Positions 1-7,310 of a stretch of DNA of 42,247 nucleotides are shown in pieces. The stretch comes from Tetzosporium hominis (GTDB taxonomy: Bacteria > Bacillota > Bacilli > Bacillales_A > Planococcaceae): NCBI RefSeq assembly GCF_002265435.1, contig NZ_NOKQ01000189.1, positions 1-42,247 on the forward strand. Direction: 5' to 3'. Numbering within the stretch: the stretch's first letter is position 1; the number at the start of each line of letters is the position of its first letter. Position numbers and translations under genes: made by a program. The notes under the pieces are model-generated. The model was given only the letters and a program-made list of their open reading frames with translations. It made no database searches and had not been told where the DNA came from.

Positions 1-530
1 ATAGAAAGGACGCACCCAGATTTCGCATCAATGACCACTGTCGCGTAATGATGACCTTTGCGCGTAGCGAACTCATCGACCAAGACATGCTTTGCCGTTT
101 TAGTCTCCAACTGGCTCGAAGCGTATTGATAGAACCACCTTTCAACGGTCGTGTACGGAACACCATATTCACGTGAGACATCAGAGATTGTCCTGCCATG
201 ACAACGTTTTGCTATCTCCACTCTATAATGTCTGGTTGAAGAACGAACAATGCCTAAACCAAAGTCATGAACAAACGTGATACCACATTCTTTACATACC
301 TGGCGTGGGACATCTATCTCGATCCAGATCGTCCCTACGCCCCAGGCGTAGGAATGTCTAAAACGGCGACGTTCCTTTGAGTGGCGGACTGTCTGATTTG
401 AACAGACAACACATGGGACTTGACGGTTCAGCGCAGAAATTCGAAACACGTTTGGTTCGGTGTCGGATGACGGATGAATTTTAAAAAATGATGGAAGTGG
501 AAGGACTAATTTGATAAACTGTTGGGACAA
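1..530 (-). CDS. ISL3-family transposase, partial (C-terminus outside window)
   Basis: About 176 N-terminal codons are read on the minus strand and run off the window edge without a stop. The protein carries the N-terminal zinc-ribbon of IS204/IS1001/IS1165-type transposases: CVVC and then CKEC pairs. A helix-turn-helix stretch follows (TISDVSREYGVPYTTVERW) and then the start of the DDE catalytic core (VLVDEFATRKGHHYATVVID), whose first aspartate is visible. I chose the TTG at 530 because an AGGAG lies about 9 bases upstream; TTG codons at about 560 are alternatives. It acts as a DNA transposase on its own IS ends. Whether it is intact cannot be judged here. Confidence 0.85.
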   Translation of the reverse strand, partial: MSQQFIKLVLPLPSFFKIHPSSDTEPNVFRISALNRQVPCVVCSNQTVRHSKERRRFRHSYAWGVGTIWIEIDVPRQVCKECGITFVHDFGLGIVRSSTRHYRVEIAKRCHGRTISDVSREYGVPYTTVERWFYQYASSQLETKTAKHVLVDEFATRKGHHYATVVIDAKSGCVLS

Positions 531-531
531 G

Positions 532-594
532 GCGAAAACTCCTATCGTGGTTTGTCTAGACAACAATTACGATACAGGTGTTTTCGCTTTTTTT
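532..594. promoter_or_regulatory. Long hairpin over the transposase ribosome site, with T-tract
   Basis: GCGAAAAC at 532-539 pairs with GTTTTCGC at 580-587, CCT 541-543 with AGG 576-578 and ATCGT 544-548 with ACGAT 569-573, around the palindrome TTGTCTAGACAA (552-563). Seven T follow at 588-594, so on the plus strand it resembles an intrinsic terminator. On the minus strand the AGGAG of the transposase lies inside the stem. An RNA entering from outside the IS would fold and hide the ribosome site. The IS end is probably near 590-610; I could not fix its terminal repeat. Confidence 0.7.
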
Positions 595-702
595 CTATTT
601 ATTTACATTCTCAAATCAACTTAATGTCAACCACGACTTATGGTGATGAACCATTCTTTTTAATAGTTTACAATTTATGTTAAGAAGTCAGGGGAATTAA
701 TC

Positions 703-948
703 ATGGAGAAGAACTATAGACGCGAAAAACCGTTTAATGAAAATAGACTGATGTTACGACAAGCTGGATTTGGGCTGGTTGTCTTGGTTTTATTTATTCC
801 GTATTTTAAGTTTGCAGCGTATGTTTCGGATAGATTCTTTTTCAATAGTTACTTTATAAGTTTTCTTGTGCTGCTTTTAGGAATTCCGTTGTGTTATTTC
901 GCCACAAAATCTTTGGTGCAAATTGTAAAAAATAAATTGCAACTATGA
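703..948 (+). CDS. Small two-segment membrane protein, unknown
   Basis: An 81-residue protein with a basic N-terminus and two hydrophobic segments at about residues 24-44 and 51-70, ending in a short basic tail. AGGGGAA lies upstream of the ATG. It is followed 26 bases later by another unknown gene on the same strand, so the two may be cotranscribed. I do not recognise a family. The prediction rests on the ribosome site, codon use typical of the window and the clear membrane pattern. Confidence 0.6.
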   Translation: MEKNYRREKPFNENRLMLRQAGFGLVVLVLFIPYFKFAAYVSDRFFFNSYFISFLVLLLGIPLCYFATKSLVQIVKNKLQL

Positions 949-974
949 ATACAAGAAGAAAAAGGTGATTACAT

Positions 975-1565
975 ATGTTTTCGGATGAACAATTACAGGC
1001 AATGATTGATGGGAGAATCATTGGGAATAAGTTTCCCTATGATACAAACAACGAGCAAGAAATTGAAGCGCATCTTCGGCGTTTATTTCATCGGATTAAC
1101 CGCATTCCGAATGTGGTGTGTGAGGCTGAGTGGAATCACTTTGGCAGTGGATACGCCTCGTTTGTGGAATTCTTTTGTTATCAAAAAGAGGATTTGGTAG
1201 TGCTTGAGGAGAAACATGGTCATCGAGAAATCAGAATGAATGGTCTCATAGTAGATATTAGTCGTTTAGCATCTGTGGCCATCATGGGGGATGACGAGCG
1301 ATATAAGACTATTCATATCGAGACGAATGAATATAGAGGAGGAGCCTATGGTTCTTTGCTCGGTGACCCAAGCCTAATCGGGGTGAGCGAGAGATACCAA
1401 ACGTTTGGAGAAGCGTTGAAACAAATTTTAGAGGAATTTGATTTTGAAGTATTAGAACCTGAAGAGATGAATCGACTTTTATCTTTTAAAACAAAGATTC
1501 CAACTATTTATCGCGAATCACGGGATTATACTGTGGCGGATGCTATTTTTTATTGGGCGGATTAA
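975..1565 (+). CDS. Conserved-looking hypothetical cytosolic protein
   Basis: A 196-residue protein without signal peptide or membrane segment. AAGGTGATT precedes the ATG. It is acidic, with a C-terminal half rich in Glu and aromatic residues. A block around residues 80-130 (EKHGHREIRMNG, then HIETNEYRGGAYGSLLGDP) looks like an alternating alpha/beta fold. I recognise no catalytic motif. Other frames over this stretch are shadows. It sits between two small membrane-protein genes, which says little about its job. Confidence 0.7.
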   Translation: MFSDEQLQAMIDGRIIGNKFPYDTNNEQEIEAHLRRLFHRINRIPNVVCEAEWNHFGSGYASFVEFFCYQKEDLVVLEEKHGHREIRMNGLIVDISRLASVAIMGDDERYKTIHIETNEYRGGAYGSLLGDPSLIGVSERYQTFGEALKQILEEFDFEVLEPEEMNRLLSFKTKIPTIYRESRDYTVADAIFYWAD

Positions 1566-1671
1566 TTCAATGAAAGCCTGCTGTTTAGTTTAGTGATTAT
1601 AAAGAGTCGGAACTTTTCATAGTCCTCTTCCGTATAAAAGGTAGAATCTACAAATAAGGGAGGGCGACAAA

Positions 1672-1821
1672 ATGGATGTATTCGCAATGATGGCTTTTAC
1701 ATTTGCGACTACAGGTTTTATATTTGGGATTATCGGATTCACTCTCGCCACGCAAGCTAATGCAAAACTGGCTACTGTTGAAAAGCGTCTTAACGAATTA
1801 GAAACGACAACGAAAGGTTAG
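1672..1821 (+). CDS. Single-segment membrane microprotein (49 aa)
   Basis: ATG at 1672 follows a strong AAGGGAGGGCG ribosome site. The 49 residues start MDVFAMMAF, contain one hydrophobic helix (about residues 5-27) and end in a charged, coiled-coil-like tail (KLATVEKRLNELETTTKG). The layout of a membrane anchor with a short cytosolic amphipathic helix is common in Bacillales microproteins of unknown role. A terminator follows 45 bases downstream. Confidence 0.6.
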   Translation: MDVFAMMAFTFATTGFIFGIIGFTLATQANAKLATVEKRLNELETTTKG

Positions 1822-1865
1822 AAAATGCCTTGTTGTTTGAACTCTTCAATATATCACTAGATTAA

Positions 1866-1910
1866 AACTCCGTCCCCAAGGTCTTCATGACCGGTGAACG
1901 GAGTTGTTTT
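1866..1910. terminator. Intrinsic terminator between convergent genes
   Basis: AACTCCGT (1866-1873) pairs with ACGGAGTT (1898-1905), and an inner GGTC/GACC can also pair. A GTTTTG T-rich tail follows on the plus strand. It sits between the plus-strand microprotein and the minus-strand gene ending at 1912. Confidence 0.75.
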
Positions 1911-1911
1911 G

Positions 1912-2562
1912 TTAAGTAGAAGCTCGTTTCGAAAAATGAATCGCTGTAAGCATCAACGTGATGATCAAGAACAACTCAAATGCATTTGTCGCCGCATCAC
2001 TACCAATATTGAAAGGAACTGCGCTTCCAATGGTCATGACGATGGTACCGAGGAGCATCCACCACCACTTTCTCTTCCAAGCGAGAACAATCGAGGCAAC
2101 CAGTAAGAATATAAGAACAATCAAGATCATAGGAGGCGGTCCTGAAGACGCTTCAAAAGCAGCATAGCTTAATACTCCATACGATTCTTGAACAGATAGC
2201 TCGAGGCCTCGCAATTCCACAAAGTATTCCACTATAGTAGCCATGATCCAACCAACCACAAATACGACCGTGATCCATGTCTTAGAAGCGAATTGAATCG
2301 AGGCGTCTCGCAAGACGAACAATGAAAACAGAATCAAAGTCGGCGTCACAAGAGCATGAATCCAGTAACGAGCATAGTTTAGTGTTTCAAGAAGTGTACC
2401 TTCACCAATCAAATGGCCGATTGCCAAAATCAAATTATCATAAATCAGCCCAAGCACTGTCAAGAGTATAACGGTAGAAGCGGTCTTTCCTAGTTTTCTT
2501 ACTCCCCATATGAAAATGCCGATATAGGCTAGAGTGAACAATCCAAATAGTAAAGGATCCAT
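1912..2562 (-). CDS. Polytopic membrane protein, about seven segments
   Basis: 216 residues, mostly hydrophobic, with about seven predicted segments spread over the whole length. AAGGAGGAATT precedes the ATG. A conserved-looking patch, NYARYWIHALVTP (about residues 62-74), carries Arg, Tyr and His within a membrane helix. Such buried polar residues suggest a ligand, cofactor or substrate site, but I do not recognise the family. It is divergent from the membrane gene at 2725. Confidence 0.7.
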   Translation of the reverse strand: MDPLLFGLFTLAYIGIFIWGVRKLGKTASTVILLTVLGLIYDNLILAIGHLIGEGTLLETLNYARYWIHALVTPTLILFSLFVLRDASIQFASKTWITVVFVVGWIMATIVEYFVELRGLELSVQESYGVLSYAAFEASSGPPPMILIVLIFLLVASIVLAWKRKWWWMLLGTIVMTIGSAVPFNIGSDAATNAFELFLIITLMLTAIHFSKRAST

Positions 2563-2724
2563 CCAATTCCTCCTTTTATGTAGTCAGTCAATGTATACCC
2601 TACAGAGATTCTATGTATCCAAGGAAAGTTGCCATTCACAAAACTCCCGTTCTTGCGAAACTTATGAAGTGATTTTTCTGTATAATGAAAGGAATTGGAA
2701 ATTTGATTTTCGGGAGGAAACAAC

Positions 2725-3276
2725 ATGAACTGGATTGCTTGGACAATCATCTTGTGTGAGATTGGATTCTGGGTCCTAATTGGGCTGGGACTGGTCACGC
2801 GATATATGTTGAAGAAAAAACGACTGGGCTTGATACTACTCGCAATGACGCCTGTAGTAGATTTGATTTTATTGATCGTGACTGCGACCGATTTGTACCG
2901 AGGAGCGACAGCAACGATACCGCATGCGCTCGCAGCTGTCTACATCGGCATTTCCTTAGCGTTTGGGAAAAGTATGATTGAGTGGGCAGACAAAGCATTT
3001 CAGTTTTACGTTTTAAAAGAAGGAGATCGTCCAGCAAAGTACACAGGTCTCAGCCATTCGAAAAATTATTTGAAGGGCTGGGGACGCCATGCACTGGCCT
3101 ATTTAATAGGAGCAGGATTGTTGTTTGGAACTATCTTGTTCATTGATGACACCTCGCGAACAGAAGCGTTGGGGAATGTACTTAGAATCTGGACACTTGT
3201 TCTTGGCGTTGATCTGCTCATTACGATTTCGTATTTTATTTGGCCACGTAAGGCAAGAAAAAATAACGCAATCTAA
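2725..3276 (+). CDS. Integral membrane protein, YmcC-like
   Basis: 183 residues with about five hydrophobic segments. A polar loop after the third contains SKNYLKGWGRHA, and the C-terminus is basic (WPRKARKNN). GGGAGG precedes the ATG. From memory the overall pattern resembles the B. subtilis YmcC group of uncharacterised membrane proteins; this was not verified. The downstream TPR gene starts 40 bases later on the same strand, so cotranscription is plausible. Confidence 0.7.
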   Translation: MNWIAWTIILCEIGFWVLIGLGLVTRYMLKKKRLGLILLAMTPVVDLILLIVTATDLYRGATATIPHALAAVYIGISLAFGKSMIEWADKAFQFYVLKEGDRPAKYTGLSHSKNYLKGWGRHALAYLIGAGLLFGTILFIDDTSRTEALGNVLRIWTLVLGVDLLITISYFIWPRKARKNNAI

Positions 3277-3316
3277 CGGGAATACATATCTGTTTGATAG
3301 AAAGGACCAACTCACC

Positions 3317-3808
3317 ATGACGAAAAACGAACTACTCGAAAAAGCCCTCCAGCTGCGAAGTGACAAGAAGCTAGAAGAGTCGAACTCACTTATGAAAAGC
3401 CTTGTGGAACAGTTTCCAGAAGACGTCAACATTCAGTATCAATGCGCTTGGAGTTATGATGTTCTTGGTGAAGAGACAAAGGCAGTCCCTCATTACGAAG
3501 CAGCCCTCAATGGAAACCTAGAGCCAGATGACTTGAAAAGTGCCTATCTAGGACTTGGCAGTACATACCGAGCGCTAGGGGATTATCAAAATTCGAAGCG
3601 AGTTTTTGAAGAGGGCATGAAGAGATTTCCGAATCACCAAGCTCTAAAAACATTTTATGCACTAACACTCTACAATCTGGGCGAAGCGCACGATGCAGTG
3701 CAGCTTCTTTTGAAGGCATTAGTAGCTACAACAGCGGATTCAGAAATTCTGAGCTATGAGAAGGCGCTGGCCTTTTATGCGGATCACTTAGATGAGACGT
3801 GGAACTAA
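3317..3808 (+). CDS. Tetratricopeptide-repeat protein
   Basis: A 163-residue cytosolic protein built of TPR units. The first covers about residues 5-35 and the second about 37-70 (QYQCAWSYDVLGEETKAVPHYEAAL). The third covers about 75-105 (LGLGSTYRALGDYQNSKRVFEEG) and the last about 108-140. TPR domains are protein-binding scaffolds; the partner is unknown. I placed the start at 3317, just after AAAGGACC, rather than at an upstream ATG in frame, because the upstream extension overlaps the preceding membrane gene and has no TPR character. The length fits the short stand-alone TPR proteins of Bacillales. Confidence 0.8.
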   Translation: MTKNELLEKALQLRSDKKLEESNSLMKSLVEQFPEDVNIQYQCAWSYDVLGEETKAVPHYEAALNGNLEPDDLKSAYLGLGSTYRALGDYQNSKRVFEEGMKRFPNHQALKTFYALTLYNLGEAHDAVQLLLKALVATTADSEILSYEKALAFYADHLDETWN

Positions 3809-3812
3809 ATTA

Positions 3813-4298
3813 TTACTCGTAGCCGCCCTTAATGGGTGGTAATTCTTTATATTCTGGTTTTTCTTCTACCATCTCTTGAATAGTTTTCTCGAGCTGCAAG
3901 AACTTTTTTTCGAGTTGATTGGATGGGCAGAGGGTCGTGTAGTGAAACGATTTTGTCTCTCCATTCATCACGATTTTCCATCTAGAGACCGGTTCAGGTT
4001 CCGATCTGCAAGAGCCATCGACTTCTAGTTCGACTTCCATGATGTCCATAGCCATCATTTGTTGGTAAATGGTCTCCATTTCATCCTGTTCGAGAGAAAT
4101 GGAGGTCTCTATAGTTCCATCTAACACCAAATCTTTCACAACGGTATCTGAAAACGTATCAATTTCCTGAATACCTTGAAATCCATAATTCAGCTTGAAG
4201 TTAAAGTACTCAGGCATGGGAGGAATCGATTCTTCAGAAGCTGAGTAATCACAGCCGGTTAGGCTGATACACATGAATAAGAGCAGAATGAATCTCAT
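3813..4298 (-). CDS. Lipoprotein, tandem paralogue 1
   Basis: 161 residues with an N-terminal signal ending in a lipobox (LTGC, Cys about 16), so it should be lipid-anchored on the outer face of the membrane. The mature part starts DYSASEESIPPMPE and has a two-cysteine body (SCRSEPE and TLCPSNQLE) that could form a disulfide. The second ATG is preferred because AAGGGAG then lies 6 bases upstream. Its neighbour at 4344-4829 is a clear paralogue of identical length, so this is a tandem duplication. Function unknown. Confidence 0.8.
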   Translation of the reverse strand: MRFILLLFMCISLTGCDYSASEESIPPMPEYFNFKLNYGFQGIQEIDTFSDTVVKDLVLDGTIETSISLEQDEMETIYQQMMAMDIMEVELEVDGSCRSEPEPVSRWKIVMNGETKSFHYTTLCPSNQLEKKFLQLEKTIQEMVEEKPEYKELPPIKGGYE

Positions 4299-4343
4299 AG
4301 ACATCTCCCTTTTAAAAGTAATTGCAACGCTGAATTAAACTTA

Positions 4344-4829
4344 TTATGCATATCCCCCTGATGCCTCAGGTAACTCTTTGTATTCCGGCTTTTCTTTAAT
4401 CATCTCGTGTATAGTTTGTTCGAGCTCTAGAAGGTCCAACTCGAGTTGATTTGGTTCGCAGGATCTCGTGAACTGAAAGGAATGCGTTTCTCCGTTCATC
4501 TCTATATGCCACTTAGAAATCATCTCCGGTTCTTCAGTACAAGAAGTTTCCTTTGGAAGTTCAATTTCCATGATATTTAGAACCATCATTTCTTTATAAA
4601 TGGCTTCCATTTCATCTTTTTGTAACGAAATGGAAGTTTTTATCGTCCCATTCTCTACGAGGTCTTTGACGACTCGGTCGTTAAAGGTGTCGATTTCATG
4701 CCTGCTATTAAAACCGTATTTCAACTTGAAGTTAAAGTCCTCAGGCATGGGAGGAATCGACTCTTCAGAAGCCGAACTGGCGCATCCAACTAGACTAATA
4801 CACATGAGCACGAAAAGTATGTATTTCAT
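4344..4829 (-). CDS. Lipoprotein, tandem paralogue 2
   Basis: 161 residues, signal peptide with lipobox LVGC and mature start ASSASEESIPPMPE. It shares with the downstream copy the core FNFKLxYGF, the two cysteines (SCTEEPE and RSCEPNQLE) and the PEYKELP near the C-terminus. The start at 4829 is chosen because AAGGGGG lies 6 bases upstream; an in-frame ATG 18 bases earlier has no ribosome site. Gap to the other copy is 45 bases; they are probably cotranscribed. Function unknown. Confidence 0.8.
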   Translation of the reverse strand: MKYILFVLMCISLVGCASSASEESIPPMPEDFNFKLKYGFNSRHEIDTFNDRVVKDLVENGTIKTSISLQKDEMEAIYKEMMVLNIMEIELPKETSCTEEPEMISKWHIEMNGETHSFQFTRSCEPNQLELDLLELEQTIHEMIKEKPEYKELPEASGGYA

Positions 4830-4894
4830 AAAGAACCCCCTTTTCATAAAGTAGACGGGGAGTGTGGAAAAAAGTTACAGTGAGGAGAATGGTG

Positions 4895-5335
4895 ATGAAA
4901 CGAACCTATTTAGTAGTAGCAGGTGTATTGGTTTTCTTAGCAGGGTGTGGAGAAGCGAAATCTGCTAATACCACGCTACTTAAAGTCGACAAGGAAACAG
5001 GGGAACAACCGGTTCGTGTAGTTGTAGATTATAAAAAAATCACGAATCGGGATAAGTTCGAGGATTTCCTGGCGGGTGGAAAAACGAAAGAATTGATGAT
5101 TATCAGAAACACTATTGAAGGCGATCCGATTTACAGAACATTGAAACGAACGGACGAAGGAATCGAGTATACATTAGATACAACGGAAGATGCATACGGT
5201 AGCAAGGAAATCATTACGTCTACTTGCCAAGAGATTGTGAAGGAAAGAGAAGGCGAATTTGATGTGTACACGTTGACAGGGTGCCGTGGTAAAGAGGAAG
5301 AGCGCTACGTGATTGAGCTTTTTACAGAGAAGTAA
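4895..5335 (+). CDS. Lipoprotein, unknown family
   Basis: 146 residues starting MKRTYLVVAGVLVFLAGCGE: a basic start, hydrophobic core and LAGC lipobox, hence a membrane-anchored surface lipoprotein. The mature part has two further cysteines (STCQEI and TGCRGK). GAGGAG sits 7 bases upstream of the chosen ATG; two earlier in-frame ATGs are too close to or before the ribosome site. It is divergent from the lipoprotein pair at 3813-4829 and not obviously related in sequence. Confidence 0.75.
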   Translation: MKRTYLVVAGVLVFLAGCGEAKSANTTLLKVDKETGEQPVRVVVDYKKITNRDKFEDFLAGGKTKELMIIRNTIEGDPIYRTLKRTDEGIEYTLDTTEDAYGSKEIITSTCQEIVKEREGEFDVYTLTGCRGKEEERYVIELFTEK

Positions 5336-5369
5336 AAACAGGACATCTTAGAACGAGGTGTCCTGTTTT
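5335..5369. terminator. Bidirectional intrinsic terminator
   Basis: AAAACAGGACATCT (5335-5348) pairs with AGGTGTCCTGTTTT (5356-5369) with one G-T pair, giving A-rich and T-rich ends on both sides. It serves the lipoprotein gene and the convergent anti-sigma gene. Confidence 0.85.
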
Positions 5370-5372
5370 GCG

Positions 5373-6356
5373 TTATTCAGGAAGGATAACTTTATCCCCA
5401 AGGTTGTCCCCAGTATGGGAATCGCGAACTTGCACGGCTAGTTCTTTATCCACAAAAGAGGCACCAGAGAAAGAGAAGATTCCGGTACCGTCATCTTCGT
5501 GAGACGCCATGTCCCAAGCATAAACGTTTCCTTCAGCATCCACTAACTGAATATCTAATGCGGTGCCTTCTGACGAACCACTGAAGTAAAGAGTTGTCGA
5601 AATCGGTGTCCGAACGACTTTGTCAATGACAAAACTTTCTCCATCTTGTGTTGGAATCGTGATAGCGGGTGTACTGACAATGGTTTCTTCTTGAACAGCC
5701 AATTGGTTCGCTGTCACGTCAAATGTCCATGCTTCCGACAGTTTCACACCATCGATTGGATCGGATTCACTATCCGTTAGCATGCGCTCATAAACAACCT
5801 CAAGATCTAGTTCAGAAGAATCTAGGGGAGCAGGTAATGTAATCTCGCTATAGACTGTGAACATCGAGGAGTTTTGCTCAATAGACTGTGCACTTGTATG
5901 CACTACCTCTACTTTCTGTCCATCGATATAAATATCTGGTACCATTTGATACTTATGTGAATACTCAAAGTCATCCGCTTTGACTAATGTTGAACTTATT
6001 AACAGTTTGTCATAATCCACAACCACCTCATTCAACGTCAGTTCTCCGTTAGAAGTAGTAGCTGTGATGCCAATCGGATTTTTGTAAGCTGTGAAATCTT
6101 GCTCCTCGCCAGGAATCCAGTCTTCGAGAAGGCCGGCAACTAGTGGCATGTTAGCGATGCTCGGGCTAGTGATGACGATGGCGCTCAAGGCGATAGCTGC
6201 GACTGATGCTGCGATGAATCCGCCACGTTTTTTAGCTGGGGATAACTTGGTATGAATTATTTTTGAAATGCGTTTCTTTTCAAGTTTTGTCAGTGGTTCT
6301 TGGTTTTGTGAAGTGATGTCTGCTTCGATATCGTTAAAGTCGCTATAAAGGCTCAT
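5373..6356 (-). CDS. DUF4179 anti-sigma-factor-like membrane protein
   Basis: 327 residues. A short cytosolic N-terminus (MSLYSDFNDIE) is followed by one membrane segment (about residues 47-68) and then a DUF4179-type extracellular part with Trp-rich and beta-strand-rich sequence (WIPGEEQDFTAYKNPIGI). Such proteins sit beside ECF sigma factors and are thought to hold them at the membrane until a signal arrives. The ATG at 6356 is chosen: it overlaps the sigma stop as ATGA and has AAGAGGGA upstream, implying translational coupling. The signal is unknown. Confidence 0.85.
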   Translation of the reverse strand: MSLYSDFNDIEADITSQNQEPLTKLEKKRISKIIHTKLSPAKKRGGFIAASVAAIALSAIVITSPSIANMPLVAGLLEDWIPGEEQDFTAYKNPIGITATTSNGELTLNEVVVDYDKLLISSTLVKADDFEYSHKYQMVPDIYIDGQKVEVVHTSAQSIEQNSSMFTVYSEITLPAPLDSSELDLEVVYERMLTDSESDPIDGVKLSEAWTFDVTANQLAVQEETIVSTPAITIPTQDGESFVIDKVVRTPISTTLYFSGSSEGTALDIQLVDAEGNVYAWDMASHEDDGTGIFSFSGASFVDKELAVQVRDSHTGDNLGDKVILPE

Positions 6357-6868
6357 TGTGATCCCTCTTCCTGTTGAAAGTATGTGCGTAACTTTTTGCG
6401 GCTTCGTGAGAGCTTGTTGTGAATCCAAGATTCTTTGGCTTCGTACTCGGTTGCGAGTTCTCGGGCTGACGACCCTTCAAAGTAGTAGCGTTTGAAGATG
6501 CGCTGCTCCTGTGGAGAAAGCTGTTCGAGCACTTCTTGCCAGTTGATAGTCTGTGAAGCACTAGCAGGCACTTGATCGGACAGTTCGTCCTGTTGACCGG
6601 CTCGCTGCAGTTTTCGTAAACGGTCGATGGCTTTGAATTTGGCGATGACCGCTAGCCAGTTCTTGAGCGAGTTGCGTTCTGGGTCGAACTCGTCGATATG
6701 GTACCAAGCCGCAATGACGATGTCGGCGACGCATTCTTCAATTTCTTGCGGATGACCGCCGATGTACTTCGTCACAATGTGCTTGAGAAGACCACCGTAT
6801 TGATCCAGGACAAGTGTGATTCCCTGCTCTTTCTGATTCTTTAATTGATTGATGATGTGCTGTTCCAT
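6353..6868 (-). CDS. ECF RNA polymerase sigma factor
   Basis: 171 residues with the two ECF domains. Region 2 lies at about residues 18-90 (EECVADIVIAAWYHIDEFDPERNSLKNW, then AKFKAIDRLRK). Region 4 lies at about 108-165 (LSPQEQRIFKRYYFEGSSARELATEY, SRSRKKLR). It directs RNA polymerase to its own regulon. It overlaps the DUF4179 gene by 4 bases (ATGA). A candidate self-recognised promoter lies just upstream at 6885-6914. AGGTGAAAC precedes the ATG. Confidence 0.9.
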   Translation of the reverse strand: MEQHIINQLKNQKEQGITLVLDQYGGLLKHIVTKYIGGHPQEIEECVADIVIAAWYHIDEFDPERNSLKNWLAVIAKFKAIDRLRKLQRAGQQDELSDQVPASASQTINWQEVLEQLSPQEQRIFKRYYFEGSSARELATEYEAKESWIHNKLSRSRKKLRTYFQQEEGSQ

Positions 6869-6884
6869 GTTTCACCTCGTTGTT

Positions 6885-6914
6885 GAGACGCTTTTTTCGC
6901 GAAAAATCCGTTCA
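6885..6914 (-). promoter_or_regulatory. Candidate ECF autoregulatory promoter with palindrome
   Basis: On the minus strand TGAACG (-35, 6909-6914) is followed after 18 bases by CGTCTC (-10, 6885-6890). The usual Bacillales ECF pattern is TGAAAC, 16-17 bases, CGTC or CGTA. The spacer contains the perfect palindrome TTTTTCGCGAAAAA (6893-6906), a possible operator or simply a bendable tract. The spacing is one base long, so confidence is moderate. Confidence 0.45.
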
Positions 6915-7041
6915 CTGATACATTCGTGCTGTTCGTTTAAATCTATCACATGCTACCAACTAAATTTGAAATTTATTTCAGATGGGATAGTAAATGGAAG
7001 TTATATATGTAAATATAAAGAAAATGGATTGCGGGAGGTTT

Positions 7042-7231
7042 ATGGTGTGGAAGGGAATATCGTACGTGTAATTTTGCGATTCCATTACTTTTGACTGGTC
7101 TATTTCTGTTTAACGTTACGGCCAGTAGTGGTGTTACTACAACGGTCATCCTCAAACTTTTGGGTATGGGATTGATTTTCTTAGGAATGTGGATACTTCT
7201 TTATAAGAGAGTTTATAAGAAAATGAATTAA
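7042..7231 (+). pseudogene. Small membrane protein gene, apparently frameshifted
   Basis: GGGAGG precedes ATG GTG at 7042, but this frame stops after nine codons (TAA at 7069). The next frame, open from before this point to TAA at 7229-7231, encodes a two-segment membrane protein tail (NFAIPLLLTGLFLF, then VILKLLGMGLIFLGMW, ending YKRVYKKMN) but has no start of its own. A one-base change near 7066-7072 would join the two. This could be a true pseudogene or a sequencing error. Confidence 0.45.
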
Positions 7232-7242
7232 TAAGCTAAACA

Positions 7243-7306
7243 AACCCCAGGGGTGTCTCAGTATCAAGCGAACTCGATGCGTGAGGCAAGCCCTGGGGTT
7301 GTGTTT
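7243..7306. terminator. Bidirectional terminator
   Basis: AACCCCAGGG (7243-7252) pairs with CCCTGGGGTT (7291-7300). An inner stem TGTCTCA/TGAGGCA adds to it. It ends GTGTTTT on the plus strand and TTTG on the minus strand, between the broken membrane gene and the convergent ABC-F gene. Confidence 0.75.
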
Positions 7307-7310
7307 TAAC

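Noticed and set aside
1006-1200. Overlapping 64-codon frame in the 196-residue gene
   Set aside because: Shadow frame without ribosome site or family similarity.
3125-3316. Longer TPR protein from an ATG at 3125
   Set aside because: The extension overlaps the upstream membrane gene in another frame and lacks a ribosome site.
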